DNA of 64,000 bases. Source: Lishizhenia sp965656535 (lineage in GTDB: Bacteria; Bacteroidota; Bacteroidia; Flavobacteriales_D; Crocinitomicaceae). Numbering within the stretch: position 1 is the first letter of the stretch; each line of letters begins with the position of its first letter. The notes below the pieces were generated by a model that was not told the origin of the DNA, searched no databases, and saw only the letters and a list, made by a program, of their open reading frames with translations. This document shows positions 1 through 8,368 of this stretch, piece by piece. Both the position numbers and the translations under genes were made by a program. Location: assembly GCA_965656535.1 (NCBI GenBank), contig CBFHKX010000003.1:186001-250000 (forward strand). Reading direction: 5' to 3'.

Positions 1-1628
1 TGAAAAGTGAGCGAATGAATTTTTATCACAAACCACAAATTACCCTTAAAGATTTCTGGAAAATTAATAAAAATTTCGCGTGGTCTAACATCGCTTATGT
101 GTCTATTGGTAGAGGAGGTGGACAAAGAGCTAGAAATGCAAGTGCATTAATTAGAGACGACCAAGGATATATAGACTGGGATAGTATTTATACCGCCAAT
201 CAGCAAATAAGTTTATTTGGAACTACTGTTTCAACGGCTGATCCTGCTTACGACCCAGTTTTACTGAAGTCTTCCCAAATACTTACAAATTCTATCAACA
301 ACCATTTTTGGATAGGAGGTTTGAGTCAATTTGATTGGAAAATAAATGATTTTTGGACGGCTGCAGGAGGTATAGACTACAGATACTACGAAGGCGCTCA
401 TTGGGTAGAAGTAGCAGATTTATTAGGAGGTGATTATTTTGTAAACACTCAAAATCAAAACAGTGCTTCTCCTATGAATCGAGTAGGTGACAAGATAGGT
501 TGGAATCCATGGCACAATGATAGATTAGCTAAAGTACAATGGTTAGGTTCTTTTGCACAAATAGAGTATGAAAAAGGAAGATGGACAGCCTTTGCAAATG
601 CTTCTGGTGCTGTAAATAGCTATCAAGGAATTGACTACTTTCAAAAAAGACAGCTTGAAATTGGAGATACTTTATTGTTGATTGGAGCTAACGATACCGT
701 TAATTATAACGGTCAAACCTACACATCTAACAGTGAAGGTCTGACATACAATACAACAGAAGTGAAAAGAATACCAGGAGGAACACTTAAAGCTGGAGCA
801 AACTTTAACTTCACCGAAAACTCTAACGTGTTTATGAATGCAGGATATCTGTCCAGAACACCTTTGTTTAACAACGTTATTAACACGGATAACAATCGCT
901 TTTTTGAAAATACCGTAAACGAAGTAATCATTGCATTTGAGGCAGGTTACGGGTATAGATCAAAAAAATTAAGTTTCAACGTAAATGCATATCATACACA
1001 ATGGAAGAACAAGCCTTTTCCATTCGGTTTAAGTATACCTGATCCAAATGATCCACAAGAGTTTTTACGCGTAAATATAGACGGAATGGATGCCTTGCAC
1101 ATGGGGATAGAATTTGACGGTGCATATCGCATTTCAAAACAACTGACCCTAGAAGGTATGGTTTCTTTAGGAGATTGGACATGGCAATCGGAAGAAACAG
1201 TTGAGGTGCTTGGTACAACCGTATCCTTTGATGCGCGAGGAGTACACGTTGGAGATGCTGCTCAAACAACCGGAGCGCTGTCTTTAAAGTATAACTTCTT
1301 AAAGTCAGGATACATTAAAGCACAATACATCTATTTTGCTAACTATTATGCAGATTTCGATCCTTTCAGTTTACAAGGAGAAAATGCAGGTAGAGAGTCT
1401 TGGAAAATGCCGAATTATGGATTGTTGAACGTTTTTGCAGGCTATAATTTTAAATTTGGAAAACACCAACTCGCATTTCGAACAGGAATTAATAACGCGC
1501 TTAATACAATGTATATTTCTGATGCTCGAAACAACAGAGATGACACATCAGATTTTGATGCAAATAGTGCTCAAGTATTTTTTGGACAAGGGTTCAGATT
1601 TAACTTTAGTTTGACCTACGAATTTTAA
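1..1628 (+). CDS. TonB-dependent outer-membrane receptor, C-terminal part (partial)
   Basis: The frame is open to the first base of the window, so this is the 3' part of a longer gene. About 540 residues are visible. They are rich in alternating aromatic and polar strands, for example WKINDFWTAAGGIDYRYYEG and NFTENSNVFMNAGYLSR, and end in FNFSLTYEF with a terminal aromatic residue, as expected for the 22-strand barrel of a TonB-dependent receptor. The signal peptide, CarboxypepD_reg-like domain and plug must lie upstream of the window. The next gene, a secreted endonuclease, starts 21 bases downstream on the same strand, so the receptor probably imports a product of the nucleases that follow. 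The substrate is inference; the barrel assignment is fairly secure. Confidence 0.8.
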   Translation, partial: KSERMNFYHKPQITLKDFWKINKNFAWSNIAYVSIGRGGGQRARNASALIRDDQGYIDWDSIYTANQQISLFGTTVSTADPAYDPVLLKSSQILTNSINNHFWIGGLSQFDWKINDFWTAAGGIDYRYYEGAHWVEVADLLGGDYFVNTQNQNSASPMNRVGDKIGWNPWHNDRLAKVQWLGSFAQIEYEKGRWTAFANASGAVNSYQGIDYFQKRQLEIGDTLLLIGANDTVNYNGQTYTSNSEGLTYNTTEVKRIPGGTLKAGANFNFTENSNVFMNAGYLSRTPLFNNVINTDNNRFFENTVNEVIIAFEAGYGYRSKKLSFNVNAYHTQWKNKPFPFGLSIPDPNDPQEFLRVNIDGMDALHMGIEFDGAYRISKQLTLEGMVSLGDWTWQSEETVEVLGTTVSFDARGVHVGDAAQTTGALSLKYNFLKSGYIKAQYIYFANYYADFDPFSLQGENAGRESWKMPNYGLLNVFAGYNFKFGKHQLAFRTGINNALNTMYISDARNNRDDTSDFDANSAQVFFGQGFRFNFSLTYEF

Positions 1629-1649
1629 AATAAGATATAAAAATAGAAA

Positions 1650-3953
1650 ATGAAAAAATTAATAATTTTAGGAATTGCACTCATCGGTGGTACTACAATT
1701 GCACAAACCGATATTAATGATGCAAGAACCAATTTTAGTCAAGGGCAGATCATTACAATTAAAGGTGTAGCTGCTAACGGTTCAGAACTCGGACCAATTC
1801 GATACATCCAAGATAACACAGGAGGACTAGCTGCTTACAGCACCTCTCAAACAACAGGTATTAGTCTTGGAGATTCTGTAGAAATAACAGGACCGCTATC
1901 ACAGTTTGGTGGAGCGATTCAAATTTCTCCAATTAACACCGTTAATAATTTCGGACAAGCCAATCAAATTGCACCTCTTTTAGTAGGTATAGCTAACTTA
2001 GGACCAAATATAGAAGGACGATTAATTCAAATCGATAATGTAACTTTTCCGGGAGCTGGAGGAAATTTCACAGTAAGTGGTTCAGGAACAAATTACCCTT
2101 GTACAGATGGTTCAAATACTGTTGATTTGAGAATTAACCCAAACTCAAATATAAATGGCAGTACAATACCTACTGGACCACAAACTGTAGTTGGACTATT
2201 ATCTCAATTTAACGGAACGTACCAAATTCTTCCTAGAACAACAGCGGATATATTTGCTTACTCTCCGCCAGATAAAGAAATAGTTGTCAACTTTGAAGGA
2301 AACAATCTATTTACGGGAGATGAATATGTAGTAGGAACAACAACCACTACAAATTTTCAAATCCAGAATTTAGGAATCAATCCTTTAACTATAAGTTCTG
2401 TAAACCTTACTGGACCAAATGCAGCTGAGTTTACAACTTCTCTAACAACAGGAACAGTTGCAGCGAATGGAACAAATAACTACACCTTAACTTTCACACC
2501 ATCTGGTAACGGCACAAAATTAGCTACATTAGTAATAGGAAATGATGATGCGGATGAAAACCCATTTGAAATCAACTTGTATGCAGTTGGATTAGATGGT
2601 TTAGCAACTGAGCCTTCAAGTTTACCAACAAATCTTACCTTCTCAAATGTAGAAGCTTATACACTTACAGGTTCGTATACAGCAAGTGTAGACGCAGAGA
2701 AATACCTTGTTATATACAAGTTAGGATCTGCTCCAGTAGCAAATCCTGTTGATGGTGTAGAATATCAAAAGGGAGATATAATTAATGACGCTGTTGTAGC
2801 TTACGTTGGAGCAGGAACAGGATTTGTACCGAGAGGAGTAAGAGCAAATAGAGATTACCATTATGCTGTTTATCCGTTTAGCGGAAGTTCTACGTTTACA
2901 AACTATAATACCTCAGCACCTTTATTTGGGAATGTAATAAGTTCTGGATCAAACATTGGAAATTACTATGCTGGAATCAACGCAGAGAATAATCCCAACC
3001 TTATTTCTGATCTTACCGCATTAATTAATCCTCATAACTATATTACTTATTTTTTATATAAGAATACGGTAATGGAAGACTTTGAAATTCGCGATACTAC
3101 AGAAAATAGATCTGTTGTTACATGCGCGTATACTGGAGAAAATTTAATTTTTAGTGGTGCTTTTGATTGGACACAAACTGGCTATTCAAGAGAGCATACT
3201 TACGCACATTCATGGATGCCTACTTTTACGGCTGGAAATTCAGAAGACTTACCTCAATATTCTGATCAACACAATTTATATCCCACAAACTTGCAACAAG
3301 CAAATTCACCAAGAAGTAATTTACCTTTAGGAGAAATTACGGGGAATACCGTATTTAATTACTTAGAAGGATCTGTAGGTGAGATTGTACCTGGTGGAGC
3401 ATTGGTTTACGAACCAAGAGATGCACAGAAAGGAAATGCAGCACGTGCAATTTTCTATATGGCTACAGCATACGAAGGTATAAATGGTAACGATTGGTCA
3501 ATTCCTTCTAACCAAGATGAGCAAGTATTGAAAAACTGGCACTTTGCAGATGCGCCTGATGATTATGAAATAGCAAGACACGAATATATTTATAGTGTTC
3601 AGAACAATAGAAATCCTTTCGTTGATAGTGCAAACTATGCTTGCTACATTAATTTTAATACTATGAACTATATACCAACAGGTTGCGGAACATTAGGTTT
3701 GAGTCCTGAAATTGTTGAAAATGATTTAGTTGTTTTTCCAAACCCATCTTCTGATGATGTTTATGTTCAGGTAAACGGCTTAAAACTAAAAGGCTATAAG
3801 GTTTTAAATTTACAAGGGCAAGTCGTTGAACAAGCTCAACAAATTGATGCTGAAAAAGTTGTAATAAGTGGTTCAGAATTAGGAGCAGGTACCTACATCA
3901 TACAAGTAGAAACTGACTTAGGTAACGCAACTAAAAGAGTTGTAATAAACTAG
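1650..3953 (+). CDS. T9SS-secreted endonuclease I family nuclease
   Basis: This 767-residue protein has a signal peptide (MKKLIILGIALIGGTTIAQ). An OB-fold-like domain follows at about 25-205 (GQIITIKGVAANGSELGP, YIQDNTGGLAAYS). A choice-of-anchor D / Ig-like region lies at about 210-310. The catalytic endonuclease I domain is at about 440-670 and shows REHTYAHSW, DQHNLYPT and NSPRSNLPLGE, matching the His-Asn-Arg-Glu pattern of periplasmic or extracellular DNases of the EndA/Vvn type. The last 75 residues are a type A T9SS sorting domain (VVFPNPSSDDVYV...GAGTYIIQV). The enzyme should therefore be exported across the outer membrane and degrade extracellular DNA or RNA. It sits between a TonB receptor and a split 5'-nucleotidase, apparently in one operon. 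Family assignment is strong; substrate preference is unknown. Confidence 0.88.
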   Translation: MKKLIILGIALIGGTTIAQTDINDARTNFSQGQIITIKGVAANGSELGPIRYIQDNTGGLAAYSTSQTTGISLGDSVEITGPLSQFGGAIQISPINTVNNFGQANQIAPLLVGIANLGPNIEGRLIQIDNVTFPGAGGNFTVSGSGTNYPCTDGSNTVDLRINPNSNINGSTIPTGPQTVVGLLSQFNGTYQILPRTTADIFAYSPPDKEIVVNFEGNNLFTGDEYVVGTTTTTNFQIQNLGINPLTISSVNLTGPNAAEFTTSLTTGTVAANGTNNYTLTFTPSGNGTKLATLVIGNDDADENPFEINLYAVGLDGLATEPSSLPTNLTFSNVEAYTLTGSYTASVDAEKYLVIYKLGSAPVANPVDGVEYQKGDIINDAVVAYVGAGTGFVPRGVRANRDYHYAVYPFSGSSTFTNYNTSAPLFGNVISSGSNIGNYYAGINAENNPNLISDLTALINPHNYITYFLYKNTVMEDFEIRDTTENRSVVTCAYTGENLIFSGAFDWTQTGYSREHTYAHSWMPTFTAGNSEDLPQYSDQHNLYPTNLQQANSPRSNLPLGEITGNTVFNYLEGSVGEIVPGGALVYEPRDAQKGNAARAIFYMATAYEGINGNDWSIPSNQDEQVLKNWHFADAPDDYEIARHEYIYSVQNNRNPFVDSANYACYINFNTMNYIPTGCGTLGLSPEIVENDLVVFPNPSSDDVYVQVNGLKLKGYKVLNLQGQVVEQAQQIDAEKVVISGSELGAGTYIIQVETDLGNATKRVVIN

Positions 3954-3957
3954 TAAA

Positions 3958-4692
3958 ATGATCAAGTATTTTATACTCGCATTTTTGATAGGAGCAGGCT
4001 GTATGGCCTGCTCTTCTTATAAAATAGAAAAAATTAAATACGTTCAAATAGAGGTTGATTCTACGTTTGTGGAGAATGCTGAAGTTTTGGAGATTATTGC
4101 GCCATATAGCGATTCCCTAAAAGAAGAAATGGATGAAGTGATTGGTTATGCTAAGGGCAACTTTTTTAAAGCTCGACCAGCAGGTGAATTGGGTAATTTA
4201 GTTGCTGACATCACAAGGGAATATGCACTTAATCAAATTAAGTTAGATACCCATATACCGATTATCTCTATTCTGAATAATGGTGGTTTACGCAGCCCAA
4301 TTTCAGAGGGAGAAGTAAGCATTGGCGATATTTTTAAATTAATGCCTTTTGATAACACAATTGTTGTTTTACGCTTCAAAGGAGAAGTATTAAAGGAAAT
4401 TTTTAGCTACTTAGAGGATAGAAAAGGGGAGCCTGTAGCTGGTTTACAATATGAAGATGGTCTATTTAAAATTGTAAATTGTCAACCAAACGAGTTGCCA
4501 GAGTATGTATTTGTTGTTACAACAGACTACTTAGCCAATGGTGGAGATAATATGACTTTTATGAGTAGCAGTGATCAACGCATAAATACAAATGCTTTAC
4601 TTCGTGATGTTATTATCCAATATGTAAAAGCAAACAAGACCTTACAACCTAACGACTACAGCGAAGAACGTTTAAATTTTAGAAATGAATAG
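3958..4692 (+). CDS. 5'-nucleotidase C-terminal (substrate-binding) domain lipoprotein
   Basis: This 244-residue protein begins with a lipoprotein signal (ILAFLIGAGCMACSS), with a lipobox cysteine near residue 15 or 18. The remainder is the 5'-nucleotidase C-terminal domain: GELGNLVADITREYA, ISILNNGGLRSPISEGEVSIGDIFKLMPFDNTIV is read in pieces as the NNGG and PFDN segments, and the substrate-stacking region YLANGGDNMTF is present. The catalytic metallophosphatase domain is absent here and is encoded by the next gene, overlapping by 8 bases. Normal UshA/NucA enzymes carry both domains on one chain, N-domain first. The C-domain is thus a stand-alone lipoprotein that must pair with the downstream product to bind nucleotides. 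The domain call is secure; pairing is inference from overlap and complementarity. Confidence 0.85.
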   Translation: MIKYFILAFLIGAGCMACSSYKIEKIKYVQIEVDSTFVENAEVLEIIAPYSDSLKEEMDEVIGYAKGNFFKARPAGELGNLVADITREYALNQIKLDTHIPIISILNNGGLRSPISEGEVSIGDIFKLMPFDNTIVVLRFKGEVLKEIFSYLEDRKGEPVAGLQYEDGLFKIVNCQPNELPEYVFVVTTDYLANGGDNMTFMSSSDQRINTNALLRDVIIQYVKANKTLQPNDYSEERLNFRNE

Positions 4693-5596
4693 AAGAAAGT
4701 TTGTAAAAAGTAGTGTAATTGGAGGAGCAGGACTAGTTGTAGTCCCTTCACTTTTTTCGTTTTCAGACCAAAATACTGAAGATTCTGATGTAATTACTAT
4801 TTTACACACCAACGATACACATTCAAACATAGATGCCTTTGATGCATCACATAGCAAGTATCCAGGTAGGGGTGGAGTAGCTAAGCGCTTTTCTATTATT
4901 GAAAAAATAAGAGGGGAAAGTGCACATGTTCTATTATTAGATGCCGGAGATATTTTTCAAGGTACGCCTTACTTTAATAAATATGGTGGCGTGTTAGAGA
5001 TGAAGTTGATGAGTGAACTTGGTTACGACTGTGCAACTTTAGGAAATCATGATTTTGATGGCGGTATGGATGGTTTTTTAAAAGCTAAAAAACAGGCTAA
5101 CTTCCCCTTTGTAAACGTTAATTATGATTTTTCGAATACTCCACTCAACAATGAGATTAGTAAATATCAGGTATTCAATAAAGGGAAGTTTAAAGTAGGT
5201 GTTTTTGGGGTTGGTGTAGAGTTAGAAGGACTAGTTTCTAAAGACTTGTGCCAAGATGTACTTTATGCAAACCCAATAGGAAAGGCTAATGAAACTGCTG
5301 CGTTTTTAAGAAAAGAAATGAAGTGCGATTTAGTTATTTGTTTGTCACACCTCGGATATAGTTACGATTCTAATAAAGTTTCTGATCTAGTCTTAGCAAA
5401 AGAAACGATGGATATTGATTTAATCATTGGTGGACATACTCATACTTTTTTAAACGAACCTATTGCAGTAAAAAATAAAGTTGAACAGACGGTTTTAATC
5501 AATCAAGTTGGTTGGGCCGGTTTGAATTTAGGCAGGATTGATTTTTACTTAGGTAAATCTTTAAGAAACAATAAATACCAAAATTTTGAGTTATAG
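4685..5596 (+). CDS. 5'-nucleotidase N-terminal metallophosphatase domain, Tat-type signal
   Basis: This 303-residue protein carries all metal-binding motifs of the UshA/CpdB metallophosphatase domain: LHTNDTHSN, DAGDIFQGTPYF, GNHDFDGG and GGHTHTF. It stops after that domain, so the usual C-terminal half is missing and is instead encoded by the preceding gene. The N-terminus (MNRRKFVKSS, then a glycine-rich hydrophobic stretch) looks like a Tat signal, although the second arginine of the twin-arginine motif is followed by KF rather than the classical xFLK. The start codon lies inside the 3' end of the upstream gene, implying translational coupling. The predicted role is hydrolysis of nucleotides to nucleoside and phosphate outside the cytoplasm. 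Confidence 0.88.
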   Translation: MNRRKFVKSSVIGGAGLVVVPSLFSFSDQNTEDSDVITILHTNDTHSNIDAFDASHSKYPGRGGVAKRFSIIEKIRGESAHVLLLDAGDIFQGTPYFNKYGGVLEMKLMSELGYDCATLGNHDFDGGMDGFLKAKKQANFPFVNVNYDFSNTPLNNEISKYQVFNKGKFKVGVFGVGVELEGLVSKDLCQDVLYANPIGKANETAAFLRKEMKCDLVICLSHLGYSYDSNKVSDLVLAKETMDIDLIIGGHTHTFLNEPIAVKNKVEQTVLINQVGWAGLNLGRIDFYLGKSLRNNKYQNFEL

Positions 5597-5597
5597 C

Positions 5598-5625
5598 TTG
5601 GTATTCGTTAAAATATGTATCTTTA
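5598..5625 (+). promoter_or_regulatory. Bacteroidota-type promoter of the 5642 barrel gene
   Basis: TTG at 5598-5600 is followed after 17 bases by TATCTTTA (5618-5625), seven of eight positions of TAnnTTTG. It separates the barrel gene from the nuclease operon. Confidence 0.55.
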
Positions 5626-5641
5626 TTAAAAAAATGTTGAA

Positions 5642-6349
5642 ATGAAAAAATCCATTTTATCTATACTCTTAGTGCTGTTTGCATTTTCTTTTGTTAATGC
5701 TCAGGAAACGGTTTATGTGTTAAAAGACAAAAAGACCAAAAAAAACAGAATAAATACTGATCGTACGGTTGAACATATGAATGTTTTAAAATACGATCCT
5801 TTACAAACCATAACCGGTGAAGTTAAATTTAGTTTTGAGCGTGTTTTATCTCAGAAAACCTCTTTAGAGGTATCTCTTGGTCCAACTTTAGACGGGCTGT
5901 CTTCTTTTAGAGCCTTCAACGGTTTTTCGTTTGTATCTGAGGGAAGATTGGGCATGGTTGCAGAATTAGGGTATAGATTTTATCCCTTAGACGATACACC
6001 GGCTTTGAATCGATTATATGTTTCGCCAGTAGTAGGTTGGAAAATATATAATAGTCGCTTTAACCCAGATGATAACTTTTATCCAGGCCTTGAAAGTGAA
6101 GATTTCAACAGACAACGTGGTTTTTTCACTTTTAATATTGGGATACAGTCGTGGTTAGCAAAGTCATTCTCTATTGATTATTACGCTGGATTTGGTTTAG
6201 CTATGCTAAGAGAAAATAACGTTTTTATCAGTGAAATATATAATCCGGAAACAGAAATATTTGAAACAAGTTTGGTTAAAAACAGCTTTAATTCTAATGT
6301 TTTTCAATTCAAATTAGGTGTGAAGGTTGGAATTGGTTGGACAGAATAA
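5642..6349 (+). CDS. outer-membrane beta-barrel protein (porin-like, unknown role)
   Basis: This is a 235-residue protein with a clear signal peptide (MKKSILSILLVLFAFSFVNAQ). The body consists of amphipathic strands (SLEVSLGPTLDGL, LGMVAELGYRFYPL, FTFNIGIQSWLAKSFSIDYYAGFGLAML, FQFKLGVKVGIGW), typical of small 8- to 12-strand outer-membrane barrels of Bacteroidota. No specific family motif is recognised. It has its own promoter candidate just upstream and ends at a bidirectional hairpin terminator, so it is probably monocistronic and separate from the nuclease operon. Confidence 0.7.
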   Translation: MKKSILSILLVLFAFSFVNAQETVYVLKDKKTKKNRINTDRTVEHMNVLKYDPLQTITGEVKFSFERVLSQKTSLEVSLGPTLDGLSSFRAFNGFSFVSEGRLGMVAELGYRFYPLDDTPALNRLYVSPVVGWKIYNSRFNPDDNFYPGLESEDFNRQRGFFTFNIGIQSWLAKSFSIDYYAGFGLAMLRENNVFISEIYNPETEIFETSLVKNSFNSNVFQFKLGVKVGIGWTE

Positions 6350-6365
6350 AATAAGTCTAATTAAA

Positions 6366-6400
6366 AAAAAAATGGAACGATAGCTACATCGTTCTATTTT
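6366..6400. terminator. bidirectional intrinsic terminator
   Basis: GAACGAT (6375-6381) pairs with ATCGTTC (6388-6394), extended by A/T pairs and flanked by an A-run and a T-run. It serves both convergent genes, and the minus-strand gene's last codons lie inside it. Confidence 0.8.
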
Positions 6401-7109
6401 TTTTGATCAAAAACCACGGTACGAGTATATATATTATTCGCCACAGCATCTTACTAAAAAAAGAAAGCAGTTCAAATGGATTTATTTCCTGAGGGAAAAA
6501 AACGAGAGCTCTTGCAATAGTTGCTATAAGTACCCACACTAATGTGTAATGCAAAAGGAAATTCCACTCAGAGAACCGAACGATTAGACCAATACCTACA
6601 ATTAAATCAGAAACGAATATTAAATAAAGTAAGGTTTGATTTAAGGTTTCCGATTCAGGAAATAACTCAGATAATATAAAAATGAATTGTGTGGGTTCTA
6701 CTATTAATCCACTTGCATAAATAGCATGACCAATAAAAGTGATGCCAAAGACTATTCTAACAATACTTAAACCGCGTGATGGATTTAGGTTATTACTTTT
6801 TAGTAGGTATACGATAAATGGTAATGTTAGTAGTAAAGCATGCTCTAAACTATCAACAAACAAAACACCAGTATTTGCGTTTAACATTTCAGAAATTGGT
6901 AGAGTAGCTAATCCTCCAAGCGCAATAATTGTAATAGCAACGCTTCGTTTGAAAAATAGTGGGAAAATAAGTGTTAAAAAAGTGAGTAAAAGTAGAACCA
7001 ATTTGAAACTATTGAAAAGGATGTATTCACCTCTGGCTATTTCTAAACCTGTTCCAAGCAAATAACAAAAAAGCAACAGATAAGTCAAAAAAGAAAAAAG
7101 TAGCTTCAT
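6384..7109 (-). CDS. polytopic membrane protein, DoxX-like (tentative)
   Basis: This 241-residue protein has about seven hydrophobic helices, including LLFSFLTYLLLFCYLLGTGLE at the N-terminus and IIYILVPWFLI at the end. The segment FGITFIGHAIYASGLIV resembles the helix-1 region of DoxX/MauE-like proteins, but the assignment is weak. An in-frame TTG nine bases upstream would extend the protein, but it overlaps a perfect -7 box (CAAATGTA on the plus strand, 7116-7123). The ATG at 7109 is therefore preferred. The last codons (NRTM, stop) lie inside the hairpin terminator shared with the convergent barrel gene. Function unknown. Confidence 0.6.
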   Translation of the reverse strand: MKLLFSFLTYLLLFCYLLGTGLEIARGEYILFNSFKLVLLLLTFLTLIFPLFFKRSVAITIIALGGLATLPISEMLNANTGVLFVDSLEHALLLTLPFIVYLLKSNNLNPSRGLSIVRIVFGITFIGHAIYASGLIVEPTQFIFILSELFPESETLNQTLLYLIFVSDLIVGIGLIVRFSEWNFLLHYTLVWVLIATIARALVFFPQEINPFELLSFFSKMLWRIIYILVPWFLIKKNRTM

Positions 7110-7115
7110 TAAAAG

Positions 7116-7123
7116 CAAATGTA
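7116..7123 (-). promoter_or_regulatory. -7 box of the 7109 membrane-protein gene
   Basis: Perfect TACATTTG on the minus strand, six bases before ATG 7109. It excludes the upstream TTG as a start. Confidence 0.5.
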
Positions 7124-7149
7124 CTATGTAATTTTAAATGTACGTTGGT

Positions 7150-8226
7150 TTAAGCAATTCTGTTACTTTTAAAGTCAAACTGTTGTAAGGTTTTTAATCC
7201 TGATTTAATTAACGACCATTTCTCTGGATATTGGCGTAATAAATATTGGATTCGATTTGCGTTAGAACGAATCGCAAAATTAATTGCTGGCGGACTAACA
7301 GGTGTTTCTAAATGTTCTGCAATATTTTTACCATTAATTTTAATACCTAACATAATACACTTTTTAGCACTCGTCTCATAATTATTTAGCAAAACTTCAG
7401 CTTTATCTACCACTTTACTCACGGTATCTGATGTTTTGTCTAATTGTATATAAACAGGTGAAAGTTCTATTTGTGAATTTCCGAAATTCATACTAAAGGC
7501 CAAGTCAAGCGATTGACGTAACGTTTTCTTCAATTCAGAAGCGCTTAACTTCATGTTTGCCAAAACTGATAAGAAAGGCTTTGTAAGTAAAAACTCAACA
7601 TTTAAAACTTGCTCCATCTCTTTTAGATCGCTCAAAACAAGAGCTTCAACCATTTCTAAATATACTTGCTCTAGTTGTGTATAATCGTTATTTAGTTTAT
7701 GTTTTTCAGCATACTGCTTTTTCTGTACAAGAGAAATATCGCGAAGAATAGCTTGTTCTTTTTTAAGCTGCTCGTAATCGAATCGAACAGATTGAGATAT
7801 TAATTCGCCTAATAAATACTTTTCAGAAGCAGTTATACTTTGAAAATCATTCCATTTATTAAACAAAGAAACTTGTTTTGGAAAAGAAATAAATAAAAGA
7901 TCACCAATAGAAGTCTGAGTAGGCAGACGCATTAACAAACAGCGATTTTCAGTTTCATCTGAAATATTTTTTTGTCCACCATTGTGCCAACTTTTACTAT
8001 CAAATAAAAAAGCTTCATCCAGCCATCGAACCGCCATTTCTGACTGGCGTAACTTACTCAAGCGTAATTTATCGGTATCAGAAAGAATAACACGATCTGT
8101 GTTAGAGAGAAAAACGGTAGTGTCCTTTTCGGAATACACACCACCAATAGAAAGCGCATTTGGATAAATATCTCTTAATTTTTGTATAAGAAAAACGATA
8201 GGATGATATGTAGCCGACAGACGCAT
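7150..8226 (-). CDS. conserved hypothetical protein, possible sensor/regulator
   Basis: This 358-residue cytoplasmic protein has no signal peptide or membrane segment. The first 130 residues alternate strand and helix as in a small sensor-type (GAF/PAS-like) domain: ALSIGGVYSEKDTTVFLS, LLMRLPTQTSIGDLLFISF. A helical or coiled-coil stretch follows at about 130-200, then a C-terminal region with NFAIRSNANRIQYLLRQYPEKW, which could be a helix-turn-helix-like element. No family is recognised. An in-frame TTG three codons upstream overlaps a perfect TAnnTTTG box, so the ATG at 8226 is chosen. It is divergent from a small lysine-rich gene, with a 15-base perfect palindrome between them, consistent with an autoregulated regulator. 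That role is inference. Confidence 0.6.
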   Translation of the reverse strand: MRLSATYHPIVFLIQKLRDIYPNALSIGGVYSEKDTTVFLSNTDRVILSDTDKLRLSKLRQSEMAVRWLDEAFLFDSKSWHNGGQKNISDETENRCLLMRLPTQTSIGDLLFISFPKQVSLFNKWNDFQSITASEKYLLGELISQSVRFDYEQLKKEQAILRDISLVQKKQYAEKHKLNNDYTQLEQVYLEMVEALVLSDLKEMEQVLNVEFLLTKPFLSVLANMKLSASELKKTLRQSLDLAFSMNFGNSQIELSPVYIQLDKTSDTVSKVVDKAEVLLNNYETSAKKCIMLGIKINGKNIAEHLETPVSPPAINFAIRSNANRIQYLLRQYPEKWSLIKSGLKTLQQFDFKSNRIA

Positions 8227-8232
8227 ATTAAA

Positions 8233-8240
8233 CAAAGATA
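8233..8240 (-). promoter_or_regulatory. -7 box of the 8226 gene
   Basis: Perfect TATCTTTG on the minus strand, six bases before ATG 8226, giving a nearly leaderless mRNA. The palindrome at 8250-8264 would sit in the -20 to -35 region. Confidence 0.55.
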
Positions 8241-8249
8241 TTAAGAACT

Positions 8250-8318
8250 ACTTAATAATTAAGTAAAATTATTAAGTAAATTAAATCTTTGCCTAAATTT
8301 AATTCTACAACTTAATAA
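8250..8318. promoter_or_regulatory. operator candidate: palindrome and ACTTAAT half-sites
   Basis: ACTTAATAATTAAGT at 8250-8264 is a perfect 15-base palindrome. Further half-sites are TTATTAAGT at 8269-8277 and ACTTAATAA at 8310-8318. They lie between two divergent genes of unknown function. Confidence 0.5.
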
Positions 8319-8368
8319 ATAAAAAAGACCGAATTACTTCTATCACCTTTGCATTGTCAATAAATAAG

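Noticed and set aside
976..1269. A 97-codon frame antisense to the TonB receptor.
   Set aside because: The plus-strand protein is clearly a beta-barrel; the antisense frame has no signal, domain or promoter box.
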